Assembly: GCA_024699855.1 (NCBI GenBank)
Contig: JAMPIQ010000002.1
Location: 11,346,001-11,410,000 of the forward strand
Reading direction: 5' to 3'
Length of the DNA: 64,000 bases
Origin: Aphelenchoides besseyi
Lineage: Eukaryota > Nematoda > Chromadorea > Rhabditida > Aphelenchoididae
Shown here: piece after piece, positions 37,841 through 49,145 of the stretch
Layout of the letters: each line of letters starts with the position of its first letter
Numbering within the stretch: position 1 is the first letter of the stretch
Notes under the pieces: generated by a model
The model's input: only the letters and a program-made list of their open reading frames with translations
Told to the model about the DNA's origin: nothing
Databases searched by the model: none
Program-made: the position numbers and the translations under genes

Positions 37841-40036
37841 ATGAAAATACTGCTATGGTTATCGATACTCTACGGCATTGATGGTATTTCGAATATCAAA
37901 ATGTCAATTAAAAACCTTTTCAGCAATTTCACCATCGTCTCGCAGCTGTTCGTTTACGGATGAAGACACCGGCTACACGTTATCATGGATGTCTGGTGTG
38001 GGTTTCGTCGATTTCTTTTTCAGTTACAACCACTTTCCCGCACGAACCGGACACTGGACGGGTGTGGCCTTCGGTGAAGAGGTACAGCAAATGAGTGTTT
38101 ACGTTAACAGTTTTGAACGTAGTACTTGAAAATGGCGTTAATAGAAAGTCAATACGGACGAGTTTCAATTTCAAGTGCCGCTCTTTACAACAATCGACAA
38201 CCATTGAAATTACCAAAAGCCAACATGATAACGCGAGGCTACGGGTCGATTGATGAAGAGCGATTGAACGCAACCTTTTCTGTGCCCATTTACTATTTTA
38301 AACATTGCCAAAAATGGACGGTAGTTAAGAACTCTTGAGAACCGAGGAAAGTATCATTACAGTTTTTCGTTGAGCCAACACAAGTAGGAGAACCCTATAA
38401 CGGTGAACCAAAAACGCGTGAAGTGTGCAATGTAACTACCGCATGTTTAGCCCCAAGTAAATGTAACTAATCAACAACAAGATAACCATCAATTATAGAG
38501 ATCGTTCAAAACTTTAGATCGTATGCTAAACAACAACAACGTCAGTCATTTGAGGTTCAATTGCCAGCAGAAGTATCCAATCTTCTAAGTCAACCGATTG
38601 ATGCTAATTTCGACATTAACGGCGCTGTTCACGTGAGCTCAACGCAAAACGGACAATTCGACGGACGTTCGAATCAAGCAGCAGCATACGGAACAACCAA
38701 TTACGCTCCTACTTATCATAACAATCAACCGTACACTACGAACATCCAAACTCCTTTCGGTCGAGTCGGATATTCGTCTAATGATTATTCACAGCCACAA
38801 AACAACGGTTTTTACGGAAACAGCCAACCATTCTACGGCAACTATCAAACACCCTATGGCAATTCGAACTTTGCAAATCAACAGACATTCAACAATCCAC
38901 AACGACAACCTTTTTATGACTCGCAATTTCAAAATTCCAACACTCAAAACATGAGCACATTCACTATAGAGAACCCAAACTATAAGTTCTTACCGGAGAA
39001 TCTTAATATTCAGTACGAAGCGAATGCTGGACAACGTCGATTTTATGATCAAAACGGCAATCCCTACAACTCTCAGTTTGGTACAACAACCGAGGAACCA
39101 ACTCGATCGAATGCCGAACAGAACAAAATCAATTACGCAGAAATCGGTCAACGAAACAACGCAAATAATCCGAACAGTCAGCAGTTCACCAACAACATCT
39201 ACGGCTACGACTATCGAAGTAATCCGGGAACACGTTATACGATTAACGGTATGCTCGACATTCGCTCGTCGTCAATTATGCAGAATTCAGGCAACGAGCA
39301 ACAATATCAACCGCCACAAAATCAACGATTTCCAACCAACGGTCGTCGCAAACGCCGTCAAAGCGCCTACGAAGGAACTGCATACAAAGACCAAGACTTG
39401 AAATTTCCACGCGTTGAAAACACGATACCCGTTTCCATGTACTTCGACGATTCAACAAATAGCAACACATTTGCAACGGCTAACACGTTCAATAATCAAA
39501 ACCAAGCAACAGCAATGTATTATCCCTATCGTACAGATGTGAACAATGACAACTCGTTACAAAATCGTCAGTATTTTGATTCGTCAACCAACAACAACCA
39601 ATATACCAGTAGTGCTATGTCCCGCAACTATCAGCTCAGTCCGCATTATATTCCAACTAATCAACAACAATTTAACGACAATCGATTTGCAAACAACCAA
39701 AATAACCCGACGACCAACGATTTCTACACTAACAGCAACCTTCGTGCTAACAATTCGCTTCTAAACCCGAACAGAAATTCCAATCTTTACGGAGTCAACG
39801 ACAACTCACGAATCTTCAATCCACAAAATCATGAGGATATTCGTCAGTACGACGGTAAATCTCGTTTATTTGCTCGTCCTCTGATTGTCTCAATTTTAGA
39901 TCCTAATTGTCAAGGTCCAGATCCCTTTTGGTGTCGAGATTATGTGAAGAAGTTCGAGGAGTGGTTTCGCTCATATGGAGGCTCTCAAACACAAATAAGT
40001 GACGAAACTGAATTCGTTTATAAGAAGCTACTTTAG
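37841..40036 (+). CDS. Secreted DOMON-domain protein with Asn/Gln-rich region
   Basis: Extracellular protein of about 600 residues. Seen: signal peptide (MKILLWLSILYGIDA), then a DOMON-like domain (CSFTDEDTGYTLSWMSG, FFFSYNHF, TGHWTGVAFGEE, then QYGRVSISSA and ERLNATFSVPI) from about residue 20 to 150, where a haem- or sugar-binding beta-sandwich is expected. Next comes a segment with Cys (REVCNVTTACLAP), a very long Asn/Gln/Tyr-rich stretch of about 400 residues, and a conserved-looking Cys end (ILDPNCQGPDPFWCRDYVKKFEEW). A multibasic NGRRKRRQS site near the middle fits furin-type cleavage. Exons: 37841-37884, 37925-38079, about 38123-38320, 38363-38456, 38499-40036. Function unknown; the low-complexity region suggests matrix or cuticle assembly, which is inference. 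Confidence 0.75.
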
Positions 40037-40140
40037 GGCTTGTGTCCGGCACTGCGCAATTCCTTGTATCATTCCGATCATCACTGCTGTCAATCTTCTC
40101 GTGCGCTCAACTGCTAACTTCTAGACCACAGTTTGCTTAC

Positions 40141-40146
40141 AATAAA
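40141..40146 (+). terminator. Probable polyadenylation signal of the DOMON gene
   Basis: AATAAA about 105 bp after the stop codon at 40036 in an otherwise AT-rich 3' region. Confidence 0.5.
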
Positions 40147-40392
40147 CTTTTATTGGTATTTTCGACATGAATGAGCTTGTAACAAGTTGTGCAAACTTCA
40201 ATCTCAACTTAACTTTCATCTGCACGCGATCTCCCATCCAAAAAGGGAAGCTACTGGAATGTAAGATGAGTAACCAAATGTTTTGGTTTAACGAAGTTTG
40301 CGAAAATAAGTTGCGAAATAGAATTAAGTGGTTATTTACGATAATGATAGTAAGCTCCATAACCTCTAGTTTTGCTTGCTCATTGTATTAGA

Positions 40393-40804
40393 ATGCCGAT
40401 AATTCTGTTCTTATTCGCACTGTTTGTTTTTCTTTTCATTTTTATCAGTTTGGCAATTTGTCAGACCAATCGACAGTGTCGTGATGGAATCTCCATGGTT
40501 GTACGTAAAATCGTTGGTCCATTTCGACTCATTCGATCGTTAAGTCGCTCTTCACGGTTTGTTTTCGAACATGAGTGTCGAACTCAACGTTGTTATTTTC
40601 AGTCGTAAAACTGCAGCGGGTGTTAATCAGCCACTCTTGAACACGAACGCTGTCATATCACCACCAAAAGTCAATCAAATCGCTTATCAAAATGGCTATT
40701 TCATGGCGGACAATTTACCGATCAAAAATTCAAATCAAACGACAAAATCGAACAAACTACGAGTTCCAGAGTATCAGAAGACCGTCAAGATTTGGCTTCT
40801 TTAA
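40393..40804 (+). CDS. Small single-pass membrane protein, unrecognised
   Basis: About 120 residues from two exons (40393-40558 and about 40605-40804) split by a short intron at SRSSR. It begins MPIILFLFALFVFLFIFISLAIC, a strong hydrophobic segment that can be a signal anchor. A basic juxtamembrane stretch follows (RKIVGPFRLIRSLSRSSRRK), then a polar tail (QPLLNTNAVISPPKVNQIAYQ) ending VKIWLL. The positive charges after the segment suggest the tail is cytosolic. No family recognised. It lies between the DOMON and CNT genes on the same strand, with separate intergenic gaps, so an operon is not evident. Confidence 0.55.
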
Positions 40805-41097
40805 CGACCCTCTGCAATAGAATAACACTTCGAACTCAACAATCGAGTGGATTTTCGTCACCATAGTGTGCGGACTGTTTACATAAAGAACGTCGACATG
40901 AATATGTGATTTAATCTCGCCAACAGTTCTGCTCTAATTCTGCAAACCACGTTCAAACAAAATGCTGAGTACGCTATTCACTGGGTTTGTAGAGTTAAAA
41001 ATTAACGAGTTTTTTTGCAGAAACCAACTATCAATTACACGTGTATTAGACGAAGACTGCTTATCAGTTAATTGGTTTTGGTCGATTTAAAACAAAT

Positions 41098-43380
41098 ATG
41101 CATGTTATTGGAATGCAAATTACAACTAATAAAAACAGCCCAACAGTTGATTTATGTGCTGTTAATCGACTCGAAATGAGAAGTGGACAAAACGATAACA
41201 AACTCTTCTTATGGTCATCATTGAAAAAGTAAGTTGATTGTTGCGTTTTAATGCTCAATTCAATCTTTTCTTATTTCAGGTACTTCTATTACACATCACT
41301 TATTGTGTTGTGGCTTTCAGCTCATGCATTTGTTGCATGTGCAATTTATCAGGATTTTAAAAAATCCATCGCAGTGTTGTCAGCACTTGCATTATTGGAC
41401 CTTTATCTGATATACAATTTCGTTGTCGTTTCATTCTACAAAAACACATTATTGGAACGTTTTTGCGTTGAAGTGACTTTAAAAGCAACTTCTCTTGACA
41501 ATTTCAAATACAAAAACCTTGTTAAAATGTATTAAAGCCCTTTGATCGTTTTACAGGCCATGTTTAGAGGTGCAATTTTACTGTTCGCGGGTGGAGTGAT
41601 TGCGTGGTTAGCTATTGATACACGAGGAGATCGAATTCGCCTTCGATCGTTGTCTGGAATGTTTGCTTTCATAATCATGGCCTTCATATGTTCAGCCAAC
41701 CCGTCAAGAGTTATTATTTGATGAAGGAACATGAAAGAACAAGTGATTTGCAGATCAAATGGCATCCGGTAGTTGGAGGTCTGATTTTGCAGTTTTGCGT
41801 GGGTCTGTTAGTTCTCAGATGGAGTGCTGGAAACGTGGTGATCAAATTTGTTGCTGATCAGGTACAAAAACCTCTCTAGTTGATTGAATATTTGAATTGC
41901 AGGCTGTAGTTTTTCTTGATTTCGCAACCGTAGGGGCTAAACAAATTTACGGTTTCATTAGCGAAATGCCAGACATTTGTGGAATTCGAACAGTTTTCAT
42001 TTTTACGGTAATTTCGCATATCGGAGTACTAGTCGATCGTTTAGAGTCTTCAAATTATCATTTACTTTGGTGCAGTTGTTTCTGTACTTTATTACTACGG
42101 TGTTATTCAAGCAGTTCTATCGCGTATCGCTTGGTTTATGCAACACACAATTGGAACAACAGCTGCGGAGAGTTTAAATGCTGCTGCCTGTATTTTCCTG
42201 GGACAAACTGAAGCAGCTATACTCGTGGAACCGGCATTGATTTCAATGACTGATAGTGAGATACATTCAATAATGACAGCCGGTTATGCGTGTATCGCCG
42301 GAAGTCTCTTCGCTGCCTACATTGCATTTGGAGTGAGTGGTCGAAATGAACTTGTAAGAACAACTTGTTCATAGGCTTGTCCCACTTATTTGTTTTCGGC
42401 AACCGTGATGAGTGCCGCAGTTTCGTTGTCGATCAGCAAAATTGTCTATCCGGAAACCCAGAAATCGACACAGAAAAATGCACGAGAATTCAAATTCGCT
42501 CAGCGGTCGGTTGGTCATGTTGAAGAATAAAAAGTGAATTCTGAACAATTTCATTGCAGTGAGGCGACAAACGTTCTCGAATGTGTTAGCAATGGAGCCG
42601 TGCATTCGGCAAAGTTTGTTTGGGCGATTGGTGCCAATTTGGTTGTCTACACGGCGTTACTATATTTGGCCAATGCTATAATTACGTATTTTGGTGGTTT
42701 GATTGGAATCGCCGATCTCACTTTTAATGTAAAGTAGAAGCAAGAACAAGAAAACAATTTGAATTATTTGCAGAAAATACTCGGCTACGCATTCTTTCCG
42801 TTAGCTTATTTGATGGGAGTCTCCGATGCGAAGAAACCTGAGGTAATTCTAATGATTTCATGAACTTTTGTCGATGATTTTAGATTGAAATTCACGAAAC
42901 ACTGAAGGTCGCCGAATTGATGGGAATGAAAACCGTATTGAATGAGTTCATGGCATACCAACGTCTTAGCGAAATGGTTTTGCGTAAGGAGTTAGTCGGA
43001 GTACGAAAGCAATTACAAGTACCTAACTTATTAATGTTCATAGAAACGCGCAATTATGATGGCAACTTATGCACTTTGTGGATTTTCCAATATTTCGATG
43101 ATCGGTTCTCAGATTGGGATTCTGAGTAGTATGTGTCCGGAGAGAAAATCTTCTTTTTCGAAGGTATGTAAAAGAATTCAAATGAACAATTTTGCTTCAG
43201 GTGGCTGTACGTGGACTTATTTCCGGAATATTTTCCTGTTTCATCACGACATGTGTTGCCGGTAAAAGAAACAACTTGCTACAATATAATGTTCAATGCT
43301 TCGTAGGTGTTTTGGTAGAAAATCCTGATTCGTGTAGTTCGATTACTCACGCTGCCAAATGTCTGAATACGTCGATTTGA
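41098..43380 (+). CDS. Concentrative nucleoside transporter (CNT/SLC28 family)
   Basis: Plasma-membrane sodium- or proton-coupled nucleoside importer. About twelve exons with short introns. Seen: N-terminal membrane segments (KKYFYYTSLIVLWLSAHAF, SALALLDLYLIYNFVVV), the CNT core FFYFI-type segment, GTTAAESLNAAACIFLGQTEA followed by ILVEPAL (human GQTESPLLVRPYL), IMTAGYACIAGSLFAAYIAFG, FSATVMSAAVSLSISK, ILGYAFFPLAYLMGV, KTVLNEFMAYQRLS (human KTFFNEFVAYEHLS), ATYALCGFSNISMIGSQIGIL and a C-terminal VAVRGLISGIFSCFITTCVAG. All nucleoside-site motifs I recall are present. The start ATG gives a short cytosolic N-terminus. Located tail-to-tail with the EB-module gene, 190 bp apart. Confidence 0.92.
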
Positions 43381-43569
43381 AGTTATTAAGAGAACGAAGA
43401 TAAAGGTCTTGTAGGGAAGCGATTTTTCATTCTCGAACTTCGAATGTAGAATACGAAAGAGATATTTATTGAGTTGACTGGCGGAAAGACGATGTCGAAA
43501 GACTTAGAAGTGGTAAATAACTGAATTTACTGAACAAAGTTGGCTTAAGCCTGCTGATTACCCAACATG

Positions 43570-44447
43570 TTACGACTCTTTGCAGTCAGCATTTGATCCC
43601 GGGGTCCCGGCTGATCGTTTGATTATACATGGATCGTAGAATGCGGGTCGAACTGGGAGAGGCATTGGCATAGGCGCAAACGCTGGAACGGGCATCGGAG
43701 GTGGAGGTGCTGGAGCTGAATAGAAAATTTGCCGATGAAAGCGGACCGGTTTAATAAATACCTCCGGGCACAACTCCGTAAATGGTGCGTGAAACGCAAA
43801 CTGTGCCTTCTTGTACTAATTCTGGTGGGCACAAACAAATTCCCATCGAACAAACACTTCCGCCCGTACATTCAACTCCAGGCTCACAAGGTGCTCCAGG
43901 CAATGCCTTCAAAATTAAATTTTTCCATTACACCAATTTTCTTCCCGTTTACCTGAGGAATCAAACGACCTGCTGTTGGTGGCGGAACTGGTGGAGGTGG
44001 TGGAATTGGCGCATAGACGGCTGGAGCAGGCATCGGTGGTGGAGCACAACCAACTGCTGGTCCCATGCAACTGAAGAATTCGTAAATATAAACAATTTCT
44101 TATTGAATAGATTATTTTAAAACGAGAAAATACTCAAAACATTACGTTGCTGGCGGCATGCAAGCTGGAGAACAAACTGGAGCTGGGGGCGGTGGAAGTG
44201 GAGGCAAAGCTGGAGCTGCGGCGGGCATACACAAGGGTGATTGGCATGGACAACCGGCTGGACCACAAGGCGAATATAAGGGCGCTAAAATTGCAGAAGT
44301 TAAGATCAAAAATACGAATCGAAACTCACCGCCATAAACTTGTCTTCGTACAAGTTCTCGCTCTCCAACATTACTGGGCATCAGATCGGCGGCATGTACG
44401 AGAATATACGATAAAATCGCCAACGTGGTCAGAAGAATGTGCCTCAT
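43570..44447 (-). CDS. Secreted EB-module, proline-rich protein
   Basis: Extracellular protein with a signal peptide (MRHILLTTLAILSYILVHAAD). Pro/Cys-rich parts follow (GPAGCPCQSPLCMPA, PPLPPPPAPVCSPACMPP, CMGPAVGCAPPPMPAPA), then an EB module (PCEPGVECTGGSVCSMGICLCP...GTVCV) with the spaced cysteine pattern common in nematode secreted proteins. A second Pro/Met-rich stretch precedes the C-terminal YDPCIIKRSAG. Four or five exons with short introns, the last 43570-43730. EB modules have no firm enzymatic role; cuticle or matrix binding is the usual guess. The start is the first ATG before the signal peptide. Confidence 0.8.
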
Positions 44448-45359
44448 GATCAAACGATCGACCTGAACCTAAATGAATCAATGAACAACTTTTACACCTT
44501 GTTTGCAGCCCGACATCACGTCGTCAAGTGGATTGCAATAACCACAGTATGAAAACAAATAAAACGACCAAAGGAAGAGGACGCGTCATAGAAATAGTCG
44601 TCGAGAAGAACAAAAAACATGCGTGAGTGGCCGGACAAAAATGAATGACGGTCTGAATTACAGGACGCATGTACACGTAAAACCAACAAAATTCGATGTA
44701 CTGCACTGTGATGGACAACGGCTGTTCCTCGAGGCTGCTTTTATAGACGATATTCGCGCGCAATTCGCGTTTTTTTGTTGTTGTTCTTTTGCGCACGGAC
44801 AACGCTTCCGCCTGCAGCGCCATTAGATCGAGTGCGTTAGACGGATTTTACCTTACCGCCTTCTCGTCCTTAACACCGCGCAGTAATCGAGAGACGGCGA
44901 TCGAATTTACCGCCCTCAACTTGTGCATACGAGCATCTGAATTGAGGAGCGGAAACAAGACGACAAAATCAGTTGAAAACAAGAACCATAAAATGTTGTT
45001 CATCTTAACTATCGTATGTTCTCGGCAACATCAACGGTATTCGATTATCAGTTGAATTGATTTGGCGGCAACTTTTTCACGTCTTGTTGTTACGATCTGT
45101 TCTTCAAAGTTGGTTTCATCGACAACTCCACTTCACGGAATTCTTTCGCACTTAACAGGATTAGACTTCCGACATAAGCAGATTGGACGATACGATCAGG
45201 TTTCGATTGTGCTCAAATTGCACTCTTAATTTTCTACACGCAACCGATTTTGTTACCGCAACTTTAAACTTCGCAATTCCGCGAACAAAAAACCAAAACA
45301 AACAAATTTAAGCGACACGTAAACTAACTCCGAAAGTTATCTTCGAAGCCTCTGACGAC
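44448..45359. other. Intergenic region left of the inverted-repeat element
   Basis: About 900 bp. A minus ORF (44524-44823) contains a 21-residue hydrophobic ATG frame (MTRPLPLVVLFVFILWLLQST) ending at a stop. It could be a stray signal-peptide exon, but no downstream exon was found. Otherwise nothing recognisable. Confidence 0.35.
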
Positions 45360-45365
45360 AGCAAG
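45360..45365 (+). repeat. Left 6-bp target-site duplication (AGCAAG)
   Basis: AGCAAG directly abuts the outer end of the left inverted arm and recurs directly after the outer end of the right arm at 50378-50383. A perfect 6-bp flanking direct repeat is the expected scar of transposon insertion. Confidence 0.75.
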
Positions 45366-47212
45366 AGTAGTATGTGGTGCCAGAAGAGTCACAAAATCAA
45401 TAAAAATCCCATAAATCATTCTGCGCTTAAACCTGTCACTTTTTGCTTATATCCATCAAAAATCGTCAGGTAGAGCCCCTATATAAGGATTTTTTGTACA
45501 AGAAATACAGTAACCGTACAAAACATCATAATAAGGTACAGGAATACAGTAGCCGTACAAAAGTAACTTCCCGATCTCGCGGAGAAGTCATTTATTATCA
45601 CTCTCGAGGAGGGAGCACCTGTCAAAAACGACTTCACGACCGAGTGCCACACCGACAAGACCGCAAACCGTGAAAATTCGTTATCGAAATCGACCTTTTT
45701 TTGTTCAAATGTTCATTCTTGCAATCAACAATCATTTACGACTGAATGTCAGCCATTTTCACTCACTTTTTTCCTTCATTTGCTCTTGAAGCCCGTTCAG
45801 TGGATCAAAACATTGGTTTTCGTTTACTATTGCGTTTTCAATTGGGGCTGAAAGGGAGTCGAACTTGATGATTGTAGTGTATTCGAAGGTTGTTATTAGC
45901 GAGCATTAGGCAATCCTCCTGTAGTGAAATCGATGTCGTTCTTCTTCATCTGCAATGCTTCCAAGGAATCTCAAGTAAACGTCGCAGCATCTAGCCACTT
46001 GTTTTCAATCTCTGGTCATTAAAAAACCATCACTCCAAGCTTCTGCATTCAATAGTTCAAACAGAAGCTACTCCAGTTTTTTGCCATCGTATATTCTGGA
46101 ATGCGATTACTGCGAGTTTATAAGCAATGTCCAACGATGGTCATTCGTGTTGTTTGGGCGCAAAGAGAAATGCAAATGGCGTGCCAACCAGCTTCGCGCA
46201 GTAAAAGACGGAGCTACCTCGTTTCGTGATCGGCGCCATCGTCGTTCAGATGGTCAGTTGCCGTTTTTTCTTCATGACCAAGCAACCGGTTGCCATCTTT
46301 TTCTCCGCTTTGTTCTAATTTCCGTCGTTTTGATTTCGTTTGCCCAACGATTTCTCCTGCTTGCTTAATCTGAAGTCTACAGTCACCTATCCAGTGGTCA
46401 TCCGATGCTCTAATCTTGATTGCCTCATGTCGCTTTTCTCCGCGTTGGTCAAGAATTGCGTTCACTGTTGTTGTGTTGTTGCAGCTTGTTGTTATGCTTT
46501 CTTCCCATTTCCTACGTATTTCAATTTGTTGTTTGGTTTTGTTAAGTCAAGTTTGAGCTTGTGAATAAATCTACGACTGTCGTTGTCATTATTCTTTTTG
46601 TTAACAGAGATCGAAGAAAATTTGGAGACTTTGATTTGAATAAATCTTAGGAATCTTGTAAGAGAGTGTTATCCACTTATTGGCTTGGACTTTCGTGATC
46701 TTGTCTAGCGAACTGAACGCCGCCGTTCCACTTTCCCACGACAACGAGTAGGTGGCCAAAATGATTCCAATCGCATTGAAGATCGACGCGACGCTCGGAG
46801 TAAACTAAAAGCCAAAAAAAAAGCAATTTCAAAGACTTCGAACCTACAAACCTGAAAATTGAATGTACGACCATAGAAACAAGAAGCATCCAAGCTCTCG
46901 ATTCCATTCAGCATCCCACGATACGACGAGTAGTCGCAGTGAAGCGACGGGAACAACAAGTTCTCGTCCAACGTTTCGGTCCAAAGCACGACCGAAATCC
47001 ATTTCCCGGTGTGTGTTCGTCGTAATCGCATTTTCGTGCAGCCTCTTGCATCTTCAGCATCAAGTCTGAAATCAGCGATCTTTCGAATGGACGATGTCAA
47101 CAGTTGTTACCGTTGATCATTTCACTTGTTGCGTCGATTTCGCTGCAACATTCGGCGATTCGCTGATAGTACATGGATTTGGTTCGATTCACGTCGAAAT
47201 AGACGTGATTCT
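45366..47212 (+). repeat. Left inverted arm (1,847 bp)
   Basis: Reverse complement of 48534-50377 over its whole length. Coordinates pair so that left plus right equals 95743 at the outer ends and 95746 at the inner ends. The 3-bp length difference is explained by two homopolymer runs: T6 against A4 near 46077-46082 / 49663-49666, and T6 against A5 near 46264 / 49479. I found no substitution in the stretches compared by eye. Confidence 0.9.
45496..45562 (+). repeat. Subterminal direct repeat, two copies
   Basis: Two near-identical 27-28 bp units (45496-45523 and 45536-45562), each running GTACA-A/G-GAAATACAGTA-like to CCGTACAAAA. They lie about 130 bp inside the arm terminus, with mirror copies in the right arm at about 50181-50247. 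Subterminal repeats often serve as transposase binding sites; that role here is inference. Confidence 0.55.
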
Positions 47213-47228
47213 CGTCGGCCAGCGAAAC
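46601..47228 (-). pseudogene. Hormone-sensitive lipase N-terminal fragment (left copy)
   Basis: Read on minus. Segments resemble the regulatory N-terminal domain of hormone-sensitive lipase: VSLADENHVYF (human TLAEDNIAFF), then after a short intron KCDYDEHTPGNGFRS (human FDLDAETPANGYRS), then LLFPSLHCDY...LDASCFYGRTFNFQ|FTPSVASIF (human KGCFYGRCLGFQFTPA). Between NGFRS and LLFPS about 60 family residues are missing and the frame changes. The fragment then runs into unrelated sequence and stops, with no catalytic alpha/beta-hydrolase domain. Upstream of VSLAD an in-frame TGA occurs. It is therefore broken at both ends and cannot encode a lipase. The left copy keeps a few more codons beyond the arm boundary than the right copy. 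Confidence 0.75.
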
Positions 47229-48533
47229 CCCATGAAGTCATTTCGAACACGAGAAAATCAGATTACCAGTTTGAGCGAACGGAAAACTCCATCACGCTCC
47301 ACGAGAATTCGCGGTTCGACTTCAACTTTGCGCGAACGACCGTTGGAATGTCGTTGCGATGAGTTTCCGTTTGCATCGAGTCGGCTGGAACACACAAACG
47401 TATGATAAACCATCGGATGTTCATGACGCGCCATTTCATTTCGTTTCAACGGCTTCGAATATCGAACAACAATCAGCAAGCATCTTTGTTTATTGTTTTA
47501 AAAACATAATAAAAAGTTCGCGTTGCTCAAACAATCACCAAGAAAGATGAAATAGAATGACCGTCCAATTGAAGTTTGATTACCATGTCTTCCTTGTCGA
47601 AGATTTGGAGCATTCTTTGGGTACAGACATTAAACGCTTGCATGTCTTCTACTAAACATGAAATTTGGTTAGGAATTAGAGTGTCGAACTAACCTTCACA
47701 AAAAGGTGTTGAAGGCGTTTCGGGATTGCCCTGTCTTCCTCTCTGAGTAGGGCAAAAAGACAGAATAAAAAAGGGTTTATTATCAAAAAGGGCGCCACAA
47801 TTTATAGGGGCGGCCGCGACTTCGAACGCGAGTTTCGCCGCGTTCGAGCAATCCAGCGACACAACCGAATATCGCTATCACAAGGTTACTGATCGCGTCG
47901 GCCATCTGGTCCTCAGTTGAAACCGCTGGCACGGCTAAATCGCAAGGTAAGATTTAAGAACACGCGTAATCGGCGCTGCCGAACGCGTTGTTTGGAGCGA
48001 ATAATGAAGTTGACTGCATTGATGCCGAAGACATTGGGAAGTTGGAGGATATTAGTGAGTTGTTTGCGAGTTTGGGATGAAACAGATGGGCTGCAAATAA
48101 AAAGTTCACAATATAACACGTAAGTCGGAGTTTTCGCGCCAACACGTAGAGGTGATCTTCAAGAAACAACCGGAAATGAGAAGTTGGCGCAGATAACAAC
48201 AAAAACTAAGTGAGGGATACAATGGAATTGTTCTCACACTATTTAAGCGCCTTGTAAACAATGCCGACAAACACGCGAAGAAAACGAACGAAGACTCGAT
48301 CGGTGGTCTTTCCGCGGTTCAAAGTCTTCGGTCGACACTTCGAAATTCGACGGCTGCCTCACAAAACTGAGTTGAGCCGAATGCCGGCAAGATTGAGCGA
48401 AAAAAACGCCGCCAATCACTAGACACACCAAGAGGTGTGAAAAAGTTGCACGAAAGTGGCCGCTGCCTTTACTGCGTCTAATACAATGCGAAATCGGTGG
48501 TTTCCATTCGCCATTCACACACTCGGCCTCCGA
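47213..48533. other. Spacer of the inverted-repeat element
   Basis: 1,321 bp unique sequence between the arms. Contents: two coding-like pieces on minus near 47584-47745 joined by a short GT-AG intron (GNPETPSTPFCE, then EDMQAFNVCTQRMLQIFDKEDM); a GC-rich block at about 47805-47860 with a 9-bp-stem hairpin (TCGAACGCG, loop, CGCGTTCGA); a CTATAAAT box on minus just beside it; and a plus ORF fragment near 47966-48080 (DAEDIGKLEDISELFASLG then stop). None is recognised. They may be further captured gene fragments. Confidence 0.5.
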
Positions 48534-49145
48534 AGAATCACGTCTATTTCGACGTGAATCGAACCAAATCCATGTACTATCAGCGAATCGCCGAATGTTG
48601 CAGCGAAATCGACGCAACAAGTGAAATGATCAACGGTAACAACTGTTGACATCGTCCATTCGAAAGATCGCTGATTTCAGACTTGATGCTGAAGATGCAA
48701 GAGGCTGCACGAAAATGCGATTACGACGAACACACACCGGGAAATGGATTTCGGTCGTGCTTTGGACCGAAACGTTGGACGAGAACTTGTTGTTCCCGTC
48801 GCTTCACTGCGACTACTCGTCGTATCGTGGGATGCTGAATGGAATCGAGAGCTTGGATGCTTCTTGTTTCTATGGTCGTACATTCAATTTTCAGGTTTGT
48901 AGGTTCGAAGTCTTTGAAATTGCTTTTTTTTTGGCTTTTAGTTTACTCCGAGCGTCGCGTCGATCTTCAATGCGATTGGAATCATTTTGGCCACCTACTC
49001 GTTGTCGTGGGAAAGTGGAACGGCGGCGTTCAGTTCGCTAGACAAGATCACGAAAGTCCAAGCCAATAAGTGGATAACACTCTCTTACAAGATTCCTAAG
49101 ATTTATTCAAATCAAAGTCTCCAAATTTTCTTCGATCTCTGTTAA
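48534..49145 (+). pseudogene. Hormone-sensitive lipase N-terminal fragment (right copy)
   Basis: Inverted duplicate of the left copy. Exon-like blocks: 48534-48635 (NHVYFDVNRTKSMYYQRIAE), 48681-48894 (starting DLMLKMQEAARKC, changing frame near 48760, ending CFYGRTFNFQ) and 48942-49145 (FTPSVASIFNAIGIILATYS to a TAA), with intact GT-AG introns between them. Retained introns argue against a processed retrocopy. The internal deletion plus frame change and the absent catalytic domain mark it as non-functional as a lipase. Expression as RNA is not excluded; the two copies would form a long hairpin transcript. Confidence 0.75.

Noticed and set aside
43782..44120. Trp-rich plus-strand ORF
   Set aside because: Antisense to the Pro-rich EB-module gene; Pro-rich codons read backwards give Trp/Gly.
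46081..46465. Opposing ORFs in the left arm (and mirror copies at 49281-49664) as a possible transposase
   Set aside because: Short, mutually antisense, without a DDE, HUH, recombinase or integrase pattern.
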